From: Aegilops tauschii subsp. strangulata
Taxonomy: Eukaryota > Streptophyta > Magnoliopsida > Poales > Poaceae
DNA: 64,000 nucleotides
Direction of reading: 5' to 3'
Assembly (NCBI RefSeq): GCF_002575655.3
Contig: NC_053037.3
Coordinates: forward strand, 505,308,544-505,372,543
The notes beneath the pieces were generated by a model. It saw only the letters and a program-made list of their open reading frames with translations. It made no database searches and had not been told where the DNA came from. The stretch's first letter is position 1. Every line of letters starts with the position of its first letter. The translations under genes were made by a program, and so were the position numbers. This document shows, piece after piece, positions 31,201 through 41,207 of this stretch.

Positions 31201-34200
31201 TGCTATTCGAAAATTCTCCGGTTTCATGCAATTCGGAATGAGTTTATTAATAAGACCTGATCAACCTTGTTAGTGGATTCCTTTTGATGAGCATGAGATG
31301 GATGAAGTTAGAAAGCACAACCTTCTGTACCCTCCTTTTACTTTCTGTTGTTTAGTTGAAATAAAGTAAAAATAATATTTTCTGTCTGTTTTCTGATTTA
31401 TCCGTGCAATAAAAAAATACCCCGAAAATAAAAGTTTTCCAAATGCCCCGAAATTGAAATATGATTTTTTCTGAAATATTTGAGAATATCTGGCACTGAG
31501 AACACAACAGGGGGAGCAAGCTCCTGGCCACGAGGGTCCAGGGTGCGCCCACCCCTACAGGGCCCATGGTGGCTCCCCTCCACTTATTCCTGCACCCACA
31601 CACTCCTTCCTCCCAAAAAAATTACCAACAGCTCAAGCACGAGTTCTAGCTCATTTTTCTGCGATTTTTGATCTCCTTGCTCAAAGCACCTCTCACAAAA
31701 CCGCTTTGGGGGATTGTTCCTTGGTATGTGACTCCTCCAATGGTCCAATTAGTTTTTGTTCTAGTGCCTTATTCATTGCAAATTTTTGCTGCCTAGGTGT
31801 CCATGTTCTTGAGCTTGCATGTCAAATTTATATGGCCCCAAGTAATTCTAATGGATGATATAGTCTCTAGGCACTTGTAGGAGTAGTTGCTATCAATTTT
31901 CTTGAGTTTGGTTCACTTTTATTTGAAGTTACTAAAAATTTCAGAAATTTTCAGAAAATGATGAAGAGATTTTTGAGGGGCTCTTCGAGCCGAACCTCGA
32001 AGGATAAGCAAAGTGAAGAAGAAGAGAGGCCCAAATATAATCTACCTCGCACCACGGAGGCCTCACCGACTTCCTCCACGACAGTCTGATTACCGGTGGG
32101 ATCCGGAGGTGATTGCCAACCAGTGGCCATCCGAGGCTTCATCTTAGTACGACCCCAGTTACAACTTTGGATATCCGCCAGGCCAGCCGTGGCATTAGAC
32201 CAACTTAGGCCAAAAGCCTAAGCTTGGGGGAGTACGTATTTCTCACCGACATTACATTTATATTCACATGCTCATGCTAGATGTCGGTGCTCATACTCTT
32301 TCACTGTAATATCCATGCTAGTTTATTTTCTTTTTCTTGCTTTCTTCTTGTGTGTTTGAAAAACCTTAAGAAAACCAAAAAAAATTAGTAGTAGCTTTTA
32401 GTTAGTTACTTTCCTTGTCTGTAGTAGTAATAATTTAAAAGAAAACCCCAAAATATTTCATGTTCTTCTTTTGCTTGTTGGGAGCTTTCCCGTGTAATTA
32501 GTTTTATTTCTTTTCTTTCCTTTGGGGGTCGATAGGAGAAGACCCTGATGAAATTGTTGAAGTGGCCCTTATATGCATTGTTGTCGATTTAGCCAAGAGC
32601 CCATATTGCCTTGTCTTCTCCTGTTTATTGAATGCTCGCAGATTCCAACTTAGTACAATGCACGTGCACTATTATTATTATTCACATCGTTCGGTCGTGC
32701 AAGTGAAAGGCAATTATGACGATTTATGATGGACTGATTGAGATGAGAGAAGCTGGTATGAACTCGACCTCTCTTGTTTTTGTAAATATGATTAGTTCAT
32801 CGTTCCTGATTCAGCTTATTATGAATAAACATGTTTGCAATGACAATTAGAGATTATAGTGCTTATGCCATGCTTAATTAGCTAGGAGTTTATAATGGTT
32901 TACTTTGCGTGCCAACATGCTATTAAAATGGTTGTGATGTGGTATGATAGGGTGGTATCCTCCTTTGAATGATTCGAGTGACTTGACTTGGCACATGTTC
33001 ACGCATGTAGTTGAAACAAATCAACATAGCCTTCATGATATTTATGTTCATGGTGGAGTATATCCTACTCATACTTGCACTCAATGTTTATTAATTTTAA
33101 TGCATGTTCATGACTGTTGTCGCTCTCTAGTTGGTCGCTTCCCAGTCTTTTTCTAGCCTTCACTTGTACTAAGCAGGAATACTGCTTGTGCATCCAATCC
33201 CTTAAACCCCAAAGTTATTCCATATGAGTCCACCATACCTTCCTATATGCGGTATCTACCTGCCGTTCCAAGTAAATTTGTATGTGCCAAACTCTAAACC
33301 TTCAAATGAAATTATGTTTTGTGTGCTCGAATAGCTCATGTATCAACTAGGGCTCGCCGTATCTTCCATGTTAGGCGGGTTATTCTCAAGAGGAGTGGAC
33401 TCCGCTCCTCACTCACGAGAAAATGGCTGGTCACCGGGATGCCCAGTCCCATGCTTTATGCAAACCTAATCAAAATAATTGCAAACAAAACTCCCCCGGG
33501 ACTCTTGTTAGTTGGAGGCACTCGTTGTTTCGAGCAAGCCATGGATTTATGCTTGTTGGTGGAGGGGGAGTATAAATTTTACCATTCTGTTTGGGAACCG
33601 CCTATAATGTGTGTAGCATGGAAGATATCGCGATCTCTTGGTTGTTATGTTGACAATGAAAGTATACCGCTCAAAATATTATTTATCTCTATTTCAAAAC
33701 CGAGCTCTGGCACCTCTACAAATCCCTGCTTCCCTCTACGAAGGGCCTATCTATTTACTTTTATGTTGAGTCATCACCCTCTTATTAAAAAGCACCAGCT
33801 GGAGAGCACAGCTGTCATTTGCATTCATTACTGTTAATTTATATTGGGTATGACTGGATCTCTTTTACTATGAATTACAATGTCTAGTCAGTCCTTGATC
33901 TTTAAAAGGTGCTCTGCATTTATCGTTTGCGGTCTCAGAAAGGGCTAGCGAGATACCATCTTGTTATATCATATCATGATTGTTTTGCGAAAGTGTTATC
34001 ATCCGAGATTTATTATTATTGCTCACTAGTTGATTATGCCATTGATATGAGTAAACATGAGACCTAAATGTTATTGTGAATATGGTTAGTCCACAATCCT
34101 TGCTGAAAACTTGAATGTTGGCTTTACATATTTATTACAACTAGAGCAAACAGAGTTTGTAAAAGTTTTTCTTTATCACTTTCAGTTTATCAACTGAATT

Positions 34201-34220
34201 GCTTGAGGACAACCAAAGGT
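31201..34220 (+). other. Noncoding internal region of the outer element in place of pol
   Basis: Three kilobases with no RT, RNase H or integrase motif in any frame. A GC-rich patch at 31.5-31.6 kb resembles LTR-like CACGAGGGT and GGGGAGC motifs. A polypurine-like AAGCTTGGGGGAG occurs at 32,219-32,232, well inside the element. A 172-codon frame at 33.3-33.8 kb lacks an ATG start and is not supported. Confidence 0.7.
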
Positions 34221-34236
34221 TTAAGCTTGGGGGAGG
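34221..34236 (+). other. Polypurine tract of the outer element
   Basis: TTAAGCTTGGGGGAGG directly precedes the 3' LTR. Confidence 0.8.
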
Positions 34237-35651
34237 TGATACGTCTCCGTCGTATCTACTTTTCCAAACACTTTTGCCCTTGTTTTGAACTCTAACTTGC
34301 ATGATTTGAATGGAACTAACCCGGACTGACGCTGTTTTCAGCAGAATTGCCATGGTGTTATCTTTGTGCATAAACAAAAGTTCTCGGAATGACCTGAAAC
34401 TTCACGGAGATTATTTTTGGAAATAATTAAAAATACTGGCGAAAGAATCAAGGCCAGGGGGCCCACACCCTGTCCACGAGGGTGGGAGGCGCGCCTGCCC
34501 CCCAAGGGCGCGCCCCCTGCCTCGTGGGCCCCTTGGAGCTCCACCGACCTCAACTCCAACTCTATATATTCGTGTTCGGGGAGAAAAAATCAGAGAGAGA
34601 GAGAGAGAGAGATTCATCATGTTTTACGATATGGAGTAGCCACCAAGCCCTAAACTCTCTCGGGAGGGCTAATCTGGAGTCCGTTCGGGGCTCTGGAGAG
34701 GGGAATCCGTCGCCATCGGCATCATCAACCATCCTCCATCACCAATTTCATGATGCTCACCGCCGTGCGTGAGTAATTCCATCGTAGGCTTGCTGGACGG
34801 TGATGGGTTGGATGAGATTTATCATGTAATCGAGTTAGTTTTGTTAGGGTTTGATCCCTAGTATCCATTATGTTCTGAGATTGATATTGCTATGACTTTG
34901 CTATGCTTAATGCTTGTCAGTAGGGCCCGAGTGCCATGATTTCAGATCTGAACCTATTATGTGTTCATGAATATATGTGAGTTCTTGATCCTATCTTGCA
35001 AGTCTATAGTCACCTACTATGTGTTATGATCCGGTAACCCCGAAGTGACAATAATTGGGACCACTCCCGGTGATGACCGTAGTTTGAGGAGTTCATGTAT
35101 TCACTATGTGTTAATGCTTTGGTCCGGTACTCTATTAAAAGGAGGCCTTAATATCCCTTAGTTTCCAATAGGACCGCGCTGCCACGGGAGGGAAGGACAA
35201 AAGATGTAATGCAAGTTCTTTTCCATAAGCACGTATGACTATATTCGGAATACATGCCTACATTACATTGATGAATTGGAGCTAGTTTTGTGTCACCCTA
35301 TGTTATGACTGTTACATGATGAACCGCATCCGGCATAATTCTCCATCACCGATCCAATGCCTACGAGCTTTTCACATATTGTTTTTCGCTTATTTACTTT
35401 ACCGTTGCTACTGTTACAATCACTAAAAAACCCAAAAATATTACTTTTGCTACCGTTACCGTTACTATCATACTACTTTGCCACTAAATACTTTGCTGCA
35501 GATACTAAGTTATCCAGGTGTGGTTGAATTGACAACTCAACTACTAATACTTGAGAATATATTTTGGCTCCCCTTGTGTCGAATCAATAAATTTGGGTTG
35601 AATACTCTACTCTCGAAAACTGTTGCGATCCCCTATACTTGTGGGTTATCA
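34237..35651 (+). repeat. 3' LTR of the outer element, full length
   Basis: 1,415 bp, from TGATACGTCTCCGTCG to GTGGGTTATCA. A TATATAT promoter motif lies at about 34,562, followed by a GA microsatellite at 34,592-34,612. It provides the reference for the truncated 5' copy. Confidence 0.92.
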
Positions 35652-35885
35652 AACACTAAGAAGAGCGCCTTTAAAGAGAGTATCGATCTTCTCAAAAGCT
35701 TCCAGCTATGCTGGATTAAGATCGCCCTCAGGCTTGCCCTTAGTGGCGTCATAGCAGCACATGGTCTGACACCAGTAAACTGCTCTCGTGCGCCACCTCT
35801 TATATTGCACCCCCTTAAAGGCAGGCGGCTTCAAATGCGCAGCAAAACCAGTCGGAGTAAATTGCCTATAATCAGGTTTTTGGAT
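35652..35885 (-). pseudogene. Copia-type gag, 5' portion
   Basis: On the minus strand it reads KPDYRQFTPTGFAAHLKPPA, FKGVQYKRWRTRAVYWCQTM, ATKGKPEGDLNPA, an in-frame TAG, then LEAFEKIDTLFKGALLSV. It continues at 20,234 on the far side of the outer LTR element, with the AACAC duplication at the join. The KRWRTRAVYW region is typical of Copia gag. This element is the oldest layer of this nest. Confidence 0.75.
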
Positions 35886-36730
35886 TGTTGGAAATATGAG
35901 CAAATTACTACGAGATTTAATCCGAATAAACAGAAGATAAATCATGACTGCAATAGCAGAGATTAAACTAATCATGCGAACTAGCATAGTAGATGAACAG
36001 ATCATATCTAGGGCACATACTAGAAACATGAATTCTACCACGATCTCGAGCAGGAAGGATAGAATCACATACGGTGCAGCGGGAGCAGCACCGCCGGCGT
36101 TGACGTTGTCGCCCATGTCGTCGAGGATGAGGTTGCCGAGGTCAGGGAAGAAGTCGTCGCTGCCAGCAGTTGCGCGAGTGCGCTCCCCAAAAACTGATCG
36201 CCCCTCTCCTGTACAGGATCACGAGAGGCGGGGTTTCGGAGGCCTGTTGTCCCTTCTCCCGGTTTACGCCGAAAGGAGGGATGGAGAAGACTTGCTTGGC
36301 GGCGCAATGATCTGGAACGGTGGTGCGAAACCATACGAAGCGGCGGTAGGTCGTGGGAGTAAACCCCACGTCCGAGCCGTCATGATCCAAAAGAATCGGA
36401 AACGGTTCAGTAATTAACGCGTTCGTTTATTATTAATTAATGACTCATTAATTTTTCCCAAATAGCAAAATTATAGACAACGTGCATAGCTGCGTGGCGT
36501 GGCGTGGCGAGGCGAGCGAGGAGGAGGAGCGCGCGTGTAGGTCTCCTTTTCTCATGCTCATACAAGTGAAGAGCTCACCTTATAAAGAGGTGCAACTCTC
36601 ACTCAACTTACGTGGTGGGACTAAATTTTAGTCTCACTCATTTCACTCACATGTGTGCAAGAGTGGACCAAGAGAATTTCAGAATTTTAGTTGGGCTTTG
36701 GGCCAAAGGCCTACTAGCAAAATTCCAACA
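35886..36730. repeat. LTR-like block adjoining the Copia gag
   Basis: It begins TGTTGGAAATATG and ends AATTCCAACA, the TG...CA and short inverted termini of an LTR. On the minus strand it would be the 5' LTR of the Copia element, but no primer-binding site separates it from gag, and a TATAAAG at 36,581 fits the plus orientation. Flanking 5-mers (TGGAT, CATGA) do not match, so it is not a cleanly inserted solo LTR. A 136-codon minus-strand frame from 36,116 runs through its end into gag; whether that is used is unknown. Confidence 0.6.
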
Positions 36731-38335
36731 CATGAGACTAGAGATATGATTAGTTTGGAAGCGGCGAGTGTCCACTTTGTGTTTTGGGTCCGCTGACTAG
36801 GCAGGTTTTTCTCGTCAGGATCTGGTCCATAATGTGTAAATATTCATAGTGCGATGATATTGTCTTGGCATACATACAGTACGTATAGTTCCATTAATAA
36901 TATTTGATGAGTATCCCGATAAGACAGGGCTGGGATTGCAGCTGCGCCAGAATTATGAGTATTAAGTATGTTTTTCTGGCACCACATGATTAAACTCGTC
37001 CAACAAAGAAAAAAACAAAAGGAAATGATGAACATTCAGATCGAGCATGAGGACGGGAGATAAACAAACTGGTTACGGGCAAATGTTAAGAACGGCCGGC
37101 CGGGTGGCTTTAAGTCCATTTTAAACTGGGGTTGGTGCCTAACGTGCACGGGAAATTCCCGTGTATTTTTAAATTGTTACGGGCGGGCATACGTTGGACG
37201 ACAGTTGAAATACCAGGCTGCTTTGTTTAGGCGGCATAGTATTTGGCTTTGGCGGAGGGGGACACGGATGGTGCCAAGCTCCCTTCTCATCACTCTCGTC
37301 TTATCTTGTTTTTTCCTTCCTTGGTGCCCTGTCATCTTATCTTGTTAATAGTTTTGACCTGTTAACCCATTGGAGGATGGTGCGTGGTCCAGGGCCTTAT
37401 ATAATGGAGGGCGCCTCTTAATTTGATTATTTGTAACGTGAAGCCAGCAAAGTCAATAGCGCACCGACGCGTCATGGCGTAACTACTAATCAGGAACTGA
37501 ATGAATCCCATCTAACCATTTTTTTTCTCCAGAAAGCATACTGTTATTAACGTGGAAATTTGCATCTCTTTTTAGTTCCCGCCGGCACCATGCAGTGCGA
37601 ACCGGGTGACGCGCTCAACTTGGACGTCGGTGCTCTCTAGACTCTCGACGTACGGTACGGGTGCGCAGGGGCACCGAGGTAAAAACTTGGGAACGCATAC
37701 GTGCTCAGGCGTGTACGTACGTGTGATGCCATGTTGTGTTGTACCTCCCTCCCCTCCACGCCCGCCCGAGCCCACAAAGATGACACGCACATGTGGCATG
37801 GACCCGTCGTCTTCACTAGTCATTCGCACACGACGACGGTCGACATGCGTGCCTTGCCCTCGCCTTCTCCTTCTCTCCGCCGTCTCTTTCTGTGAACGCG
37901 CGTGGCCGATGAACCAACGGAGGGAGAGGAAAAGGTGGCTGCGTCCTACCTGTGTGCATGACCTGATGGATGCAAAGCTATCTATGGCGACGGCCGATGC
38001 GCTGTAGACGGATTATGCGCTGGCGCTGTCCCCCGGCCATTGGACGTCCGCCCCGGCACCGCACGTACGGCCCCCGTGAGGAGAGGAGAGGAGACACCAT
38101 CATCTAGTAGCATGAATCTCCTTTTATCCGCCTAGCTATATCCATTCTCGAGCTTGGCTATGGGCTATGGCTACCCGTTGGTTCGATCATTGCGATCGTG
38201 TGCGTGCGGATATATATCCCGCCCGCACACCTAGCAGATGACTTCACCTCCATCGCTCGCGCTAGTCGTTGCGCAACGACAGCGCGGTGCTACCTTTCCA
38301 TGTTTTGCGCCTGTGTATCTATCTATCTATATCTA
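36731..38335. other. Spacer without recognised gene or transposon
   Basis: The only sizeable part of the interval between the arms that I cannot assign to a mobile element. It includes low-GC sequence up to 37.5 kb, then a GC-rich stretch with CGTACGTACG-like motifs and GAGGAGAGGAGAGG. Open frames up to 133 codons exist at 37.6-38.0 kb on both strands, without domain, splice or promoter support. Confidence 0.4.
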
Positions 38336-38648
38336 ATCTATCTAATGCCTACTATTAAAAGGAGGTGATATTTTTGGTTTCGTCCCGTTTTATTTGGTCT
38401 CGCTTTAATTAATTTCACATATATTATTTGGTTTCATTACTTGTCACCCGTTTTGGCCCAACGAAGGAAACCCATCTGCCGGCGCACTGTGGCCCAGGTC
38501 CGGAGAGCTGGCAAAAAATAAAATTGCTGATTGGAGGGTTCGATCCCAAAACCTGCCAACCGGCCACGCACAGTTTGTCCAACTAACCTAGCTAGAGACA
38601 TGAGAGGATCTTTTTTCTCCCGTTGCAACGCATGGGCCTTTTTGCTAG
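38336..38648 (+). mobile_element. Short Helitron-like element
   Basis: The 3' end has a hairpin CCCGTTGCAACGCATGGG followed shortly by TTTTTGCTAG and then T, matching the Helitron rule (hairpin near the end, CTRR, inserted 5' to T). The proposed start is TCTATCTAATGCC..ACTATTAAAA after A. It is ~313 bp and noncoding. The 5' end is less certain than the 3' end because it lies in a TCTA microsatellite. Confidence 0.5.
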
Positions 38649-38670
38649 TAGAATAGAAAAGCAAAGAAAT

Positions 38671-39575
38671 TGTCGGCGTTCTGGGAACGGGGGTCCCCAG
38701 ACTTGCCTACCTGTGGCCCACGGCATGGCTGTGCTAGCGGGCCTGTATGGCTCATCTTCATCAACAAAGCATTCAAGACCCTCGCGAGGGCCAAGCCTCG
38801 CGAGGCGGGCGGCGCAAGACCTCCTCGGGAGCAGCCTCACCAGGCTGCCTCGCGAGGAGTGGAGATATCAAGGCGGAGCAAACCTCACGAGGCTCTCGTG
38901 ACGTGAGCCATGACGGTCGACACCGGGCGCGCGCCAGGCGGGCGCCAGCATGCGCAGCGTCCTTGTTTCCTCTTTGGTGCTAAGGAAGAAAGCGCAGACG
39001 CGGAGTACCGAGGCATCAGGCAAAGGTTTCCATATCGGTGCAACAAGACCAAGACCAACCGGACGACAAGACGGAGGTCACCGTGGAGCCCAAGACGGCG
39101 TCACCACCAGAGCCTTTTGCAGGCGAAGACCTCTTTTGTCAGGATAGCTTGTACTAGTTGTCCCCTTTCAAATTCGCCCGCCGTTGTTGGCTCCCTTCCC
39201 GCTCAATATTTGGGGAGAGGACCAGGGCCTATATAAGTAGAGCTAGCCACAACAGTAGAAAAGGAGGAGAAGTCACGCTCTCACCGGGCAAGTTCACCAA
39301 GCACAAGAACACCTCAACCTCAGGAGGTTGTTCTTCCCCTTGTACTGTTCTTCATCAGCCGAAGAGGCAATCCACCACCACACACTGGAGTAGGGTATTA
39401 CACCACATCGGTGGCCCGAACCAGTATAAATCTCGTGTCTTTCTGTGTTGCGAGTTCGTCTAGTTCATCCGTGAGATCTTAGCGAGTTAGGGCGTGGATC
39501 GGTAGGAGGGGAAGAACTTTGCGCGCACCCCAGAGTTCGAACCTTAAAGGTTTTGCCGGAACCCGAGATCCGACA
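38671..39575 (+). repeat. 5' LTR of a Gypsy element
   Basis: 905 bp, from TGTCGGCGTTCTGGG to GAGATCCGACA, with complementary TGTCGG/CCGACA ends. A CTATATAAGTAG promoter motif lies at about 39,230. GC-rich CTCGCGAGG palindromes occur near 38,790-38,880. The rest of the element is cut off by the insertion at 39,664 and then by the right arm. Confidence 0.85.
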
Positions 39576-39663
39576 TTTGGCGCGCCAGGTAGGGGTGCGC
39601 CGTAGCTTCTCTCCACCAGCCTACGCCCCACGCCGCCGCACTTCGCCCCCATGGCAGGTGCCC
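39576..39663 (+). other. Primer-binding site and leader of the truncated Gypsy element
   Basis: TTTGGCGCGCCAGGTAGGGG directly follows the LTR and is a typical primer-binding region of this Gypsy group. The leader ends with ATGGCAGGTGCCC, a plausible gag start, before another element interrupts it. Confidence 0.7.
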
Positions 39664-41207
39664 TGCTACCTCTTGAGCATTGTGTTGGTTTTTCCTTGAA
39701 GAGGAAAGGGTGATGCAGCAAAGTAGCGTAAGTATTTCCCTCAATTTTTGAGAACCAAGGTATCAATCCAGTAGGAGGCTACGCGCGAGTCCCACGTACC
39801 TACACAAAACAAATAACTCCTCGCAACCAACGCGATAAGGGGTTGTCAACCCCTTCACGGTCACTTACGAGAGTGAGATCTGATAGATATGATAGGATAA
39901 TATTTTTGGTATTTTTGTGATAAAGATGCAAAGTAAAATAAAAGCAAAGTAAAAAAGCAAAGCAAATAACTAAGTGTTGGAAGCTTAATATGATGAAGAT
40001 AGACCCGGGGGCCATATGTTAAGTTTCACTAGTGGCTTCTCTCAAGAGCATAAATATTTTACGGTGGGTGAACGAATTACTATTGAGTAATTGACAGAAT
40101 TGAGCATAGTTATGAGAATATATAGGTATGATCATGTATATAGGCATCACGTCCGAGACAAGTAGACCGACTCCTGCCTGCATCTTATACTATTACTCCA
40201 CTCATCGACCGCTATCCAGCATGCATCTAGAGTATTAAGTTCATGAAAACAGAGTAACGCCTTAAGCAAGATGACATGATGTAGAGGGATATATTCATGC
40301 AATATGATAAAAACCCCATCTTGTTATCCTCGATGACAACAATACAATACATGCCTTGCTGCCCCTACTGTCACTGGGAAAGGACACCGCAAGATTGAAC
40401 CCAAAGCTAAGCACTTCTCCAATTGCAAGAAAGATCAATCTAGTAGGCCAAACCAAACTGATAATTCGAAAAGACTTGCAAAGATAACCAATCATACATA
40501 AAAGAATTCACAGAAGATTCAAATATTGTTCATAGATAATCTTGATCATAAACCCACAATTCATCGGTCTCAACAAACACACCGCAAAAAGAAGATTACA
40601 TCGAATAGATCTCCACGAGAGAGGGGGAGAACATTGTATTGAGATCCAAAAAGAGAGAAGAAGCCATCTAGCTACTAACTATGGACCCGAAGGTCTGAGG
40701 TAAACTACTCACACTTCATCGGAGAGGCTATGGTGTTGATGTAGAAGCCCTCCATGATGGATGCCCCCTCCGGCGGAGCTCCGGAACAGGCCCCAAGATG
40801 GGATCTCGTGGGTACAGAAGGTTGCGGCGGTGGAATTAGGTTTTTGGCTCCGTATCTGATCGTTTGGGGGTACGTAGGTATATATAGGAGGAAGGAGTAC
40901 GTCGGTGGAGCAACAGGGGGCCCACGAGGGTGGAGGGCGCGCCCTGGGGGTGGGCCAAGTCTCCTGGATCATATTCTTCCTAAAAATCACGTTCCCGAAG
41001 GTTTCATTCCGTTTGGACTCCGTTTGATATTCCTTTTCTGCGAAACTCTGAAATAGGCAAAAAACAACAATTTTGGGCTGGGCCTCCGGTTAATAGGTGA
41101 GTCCCAAAAATAATATAAAAGTGGATAATAAAGCCCAATAATGTCCAAAATAGTAGATAATATAGCATGGAGCAATCAAAAATTATAGATACGTTGGAGA
41201 CGTATTA
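39664..41207 (-). repeat. 3' LTR of the minus-strand element
   Basis: 1,544 bp on the minus strand from TAATACGTCTCCAACG (first dinucleotide TA where TG is expected) to CAAGAGGTAGCA. A TATATATACC promoter motif lies on the minus strand near 40,880. The 5' third resembles the nested element's LTR; the remainder is different, so they are related but separate families. Confidence 0.85.

Larger units (their letters stand above)
20235..35651 (+). mobile_element. Complete non-autonomous LTR retrotransposon (gag-protease only) with a nested insertion
   Basis: The element runs TGATACGTC to GGGTTATCA and is flanked by the 5-bp duplication AACAC at 20,230-20,234 and 35,652-35,656, inside a Copia gag. 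It is 15,417 bp, of which about 7.05 kb is a nested element in its 5' LTR. Order: 5' LTR (two pieces), primer-binding site, gag, protease, ~3 kb noncoding, polypurine tract, 3' LTR. No reverse transcriptase or integrase was seen, so it would need proteins from a related Gypsy element. The LTR resembles the family called WHAM in Triticeae, by memory. Confidence 0.9.

Noticed and set aside
33319..33837. 172-codon frame in the outer retrotransposon
   Set aside because: No ATG start and no domain; located in the noncoding region that replaces pol.
35886..36730. Clean solo LTR insertion
   Set aside because: The flanking 5-mers differ and one side is in direct contact with Copia gag, so it is more likely part of that element or of a rearrangement.
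37572..38007. Frames of 85-133 codons in the central island
   Set aside because: Both strands are open in a GC-rich stretch with no conserved motif.
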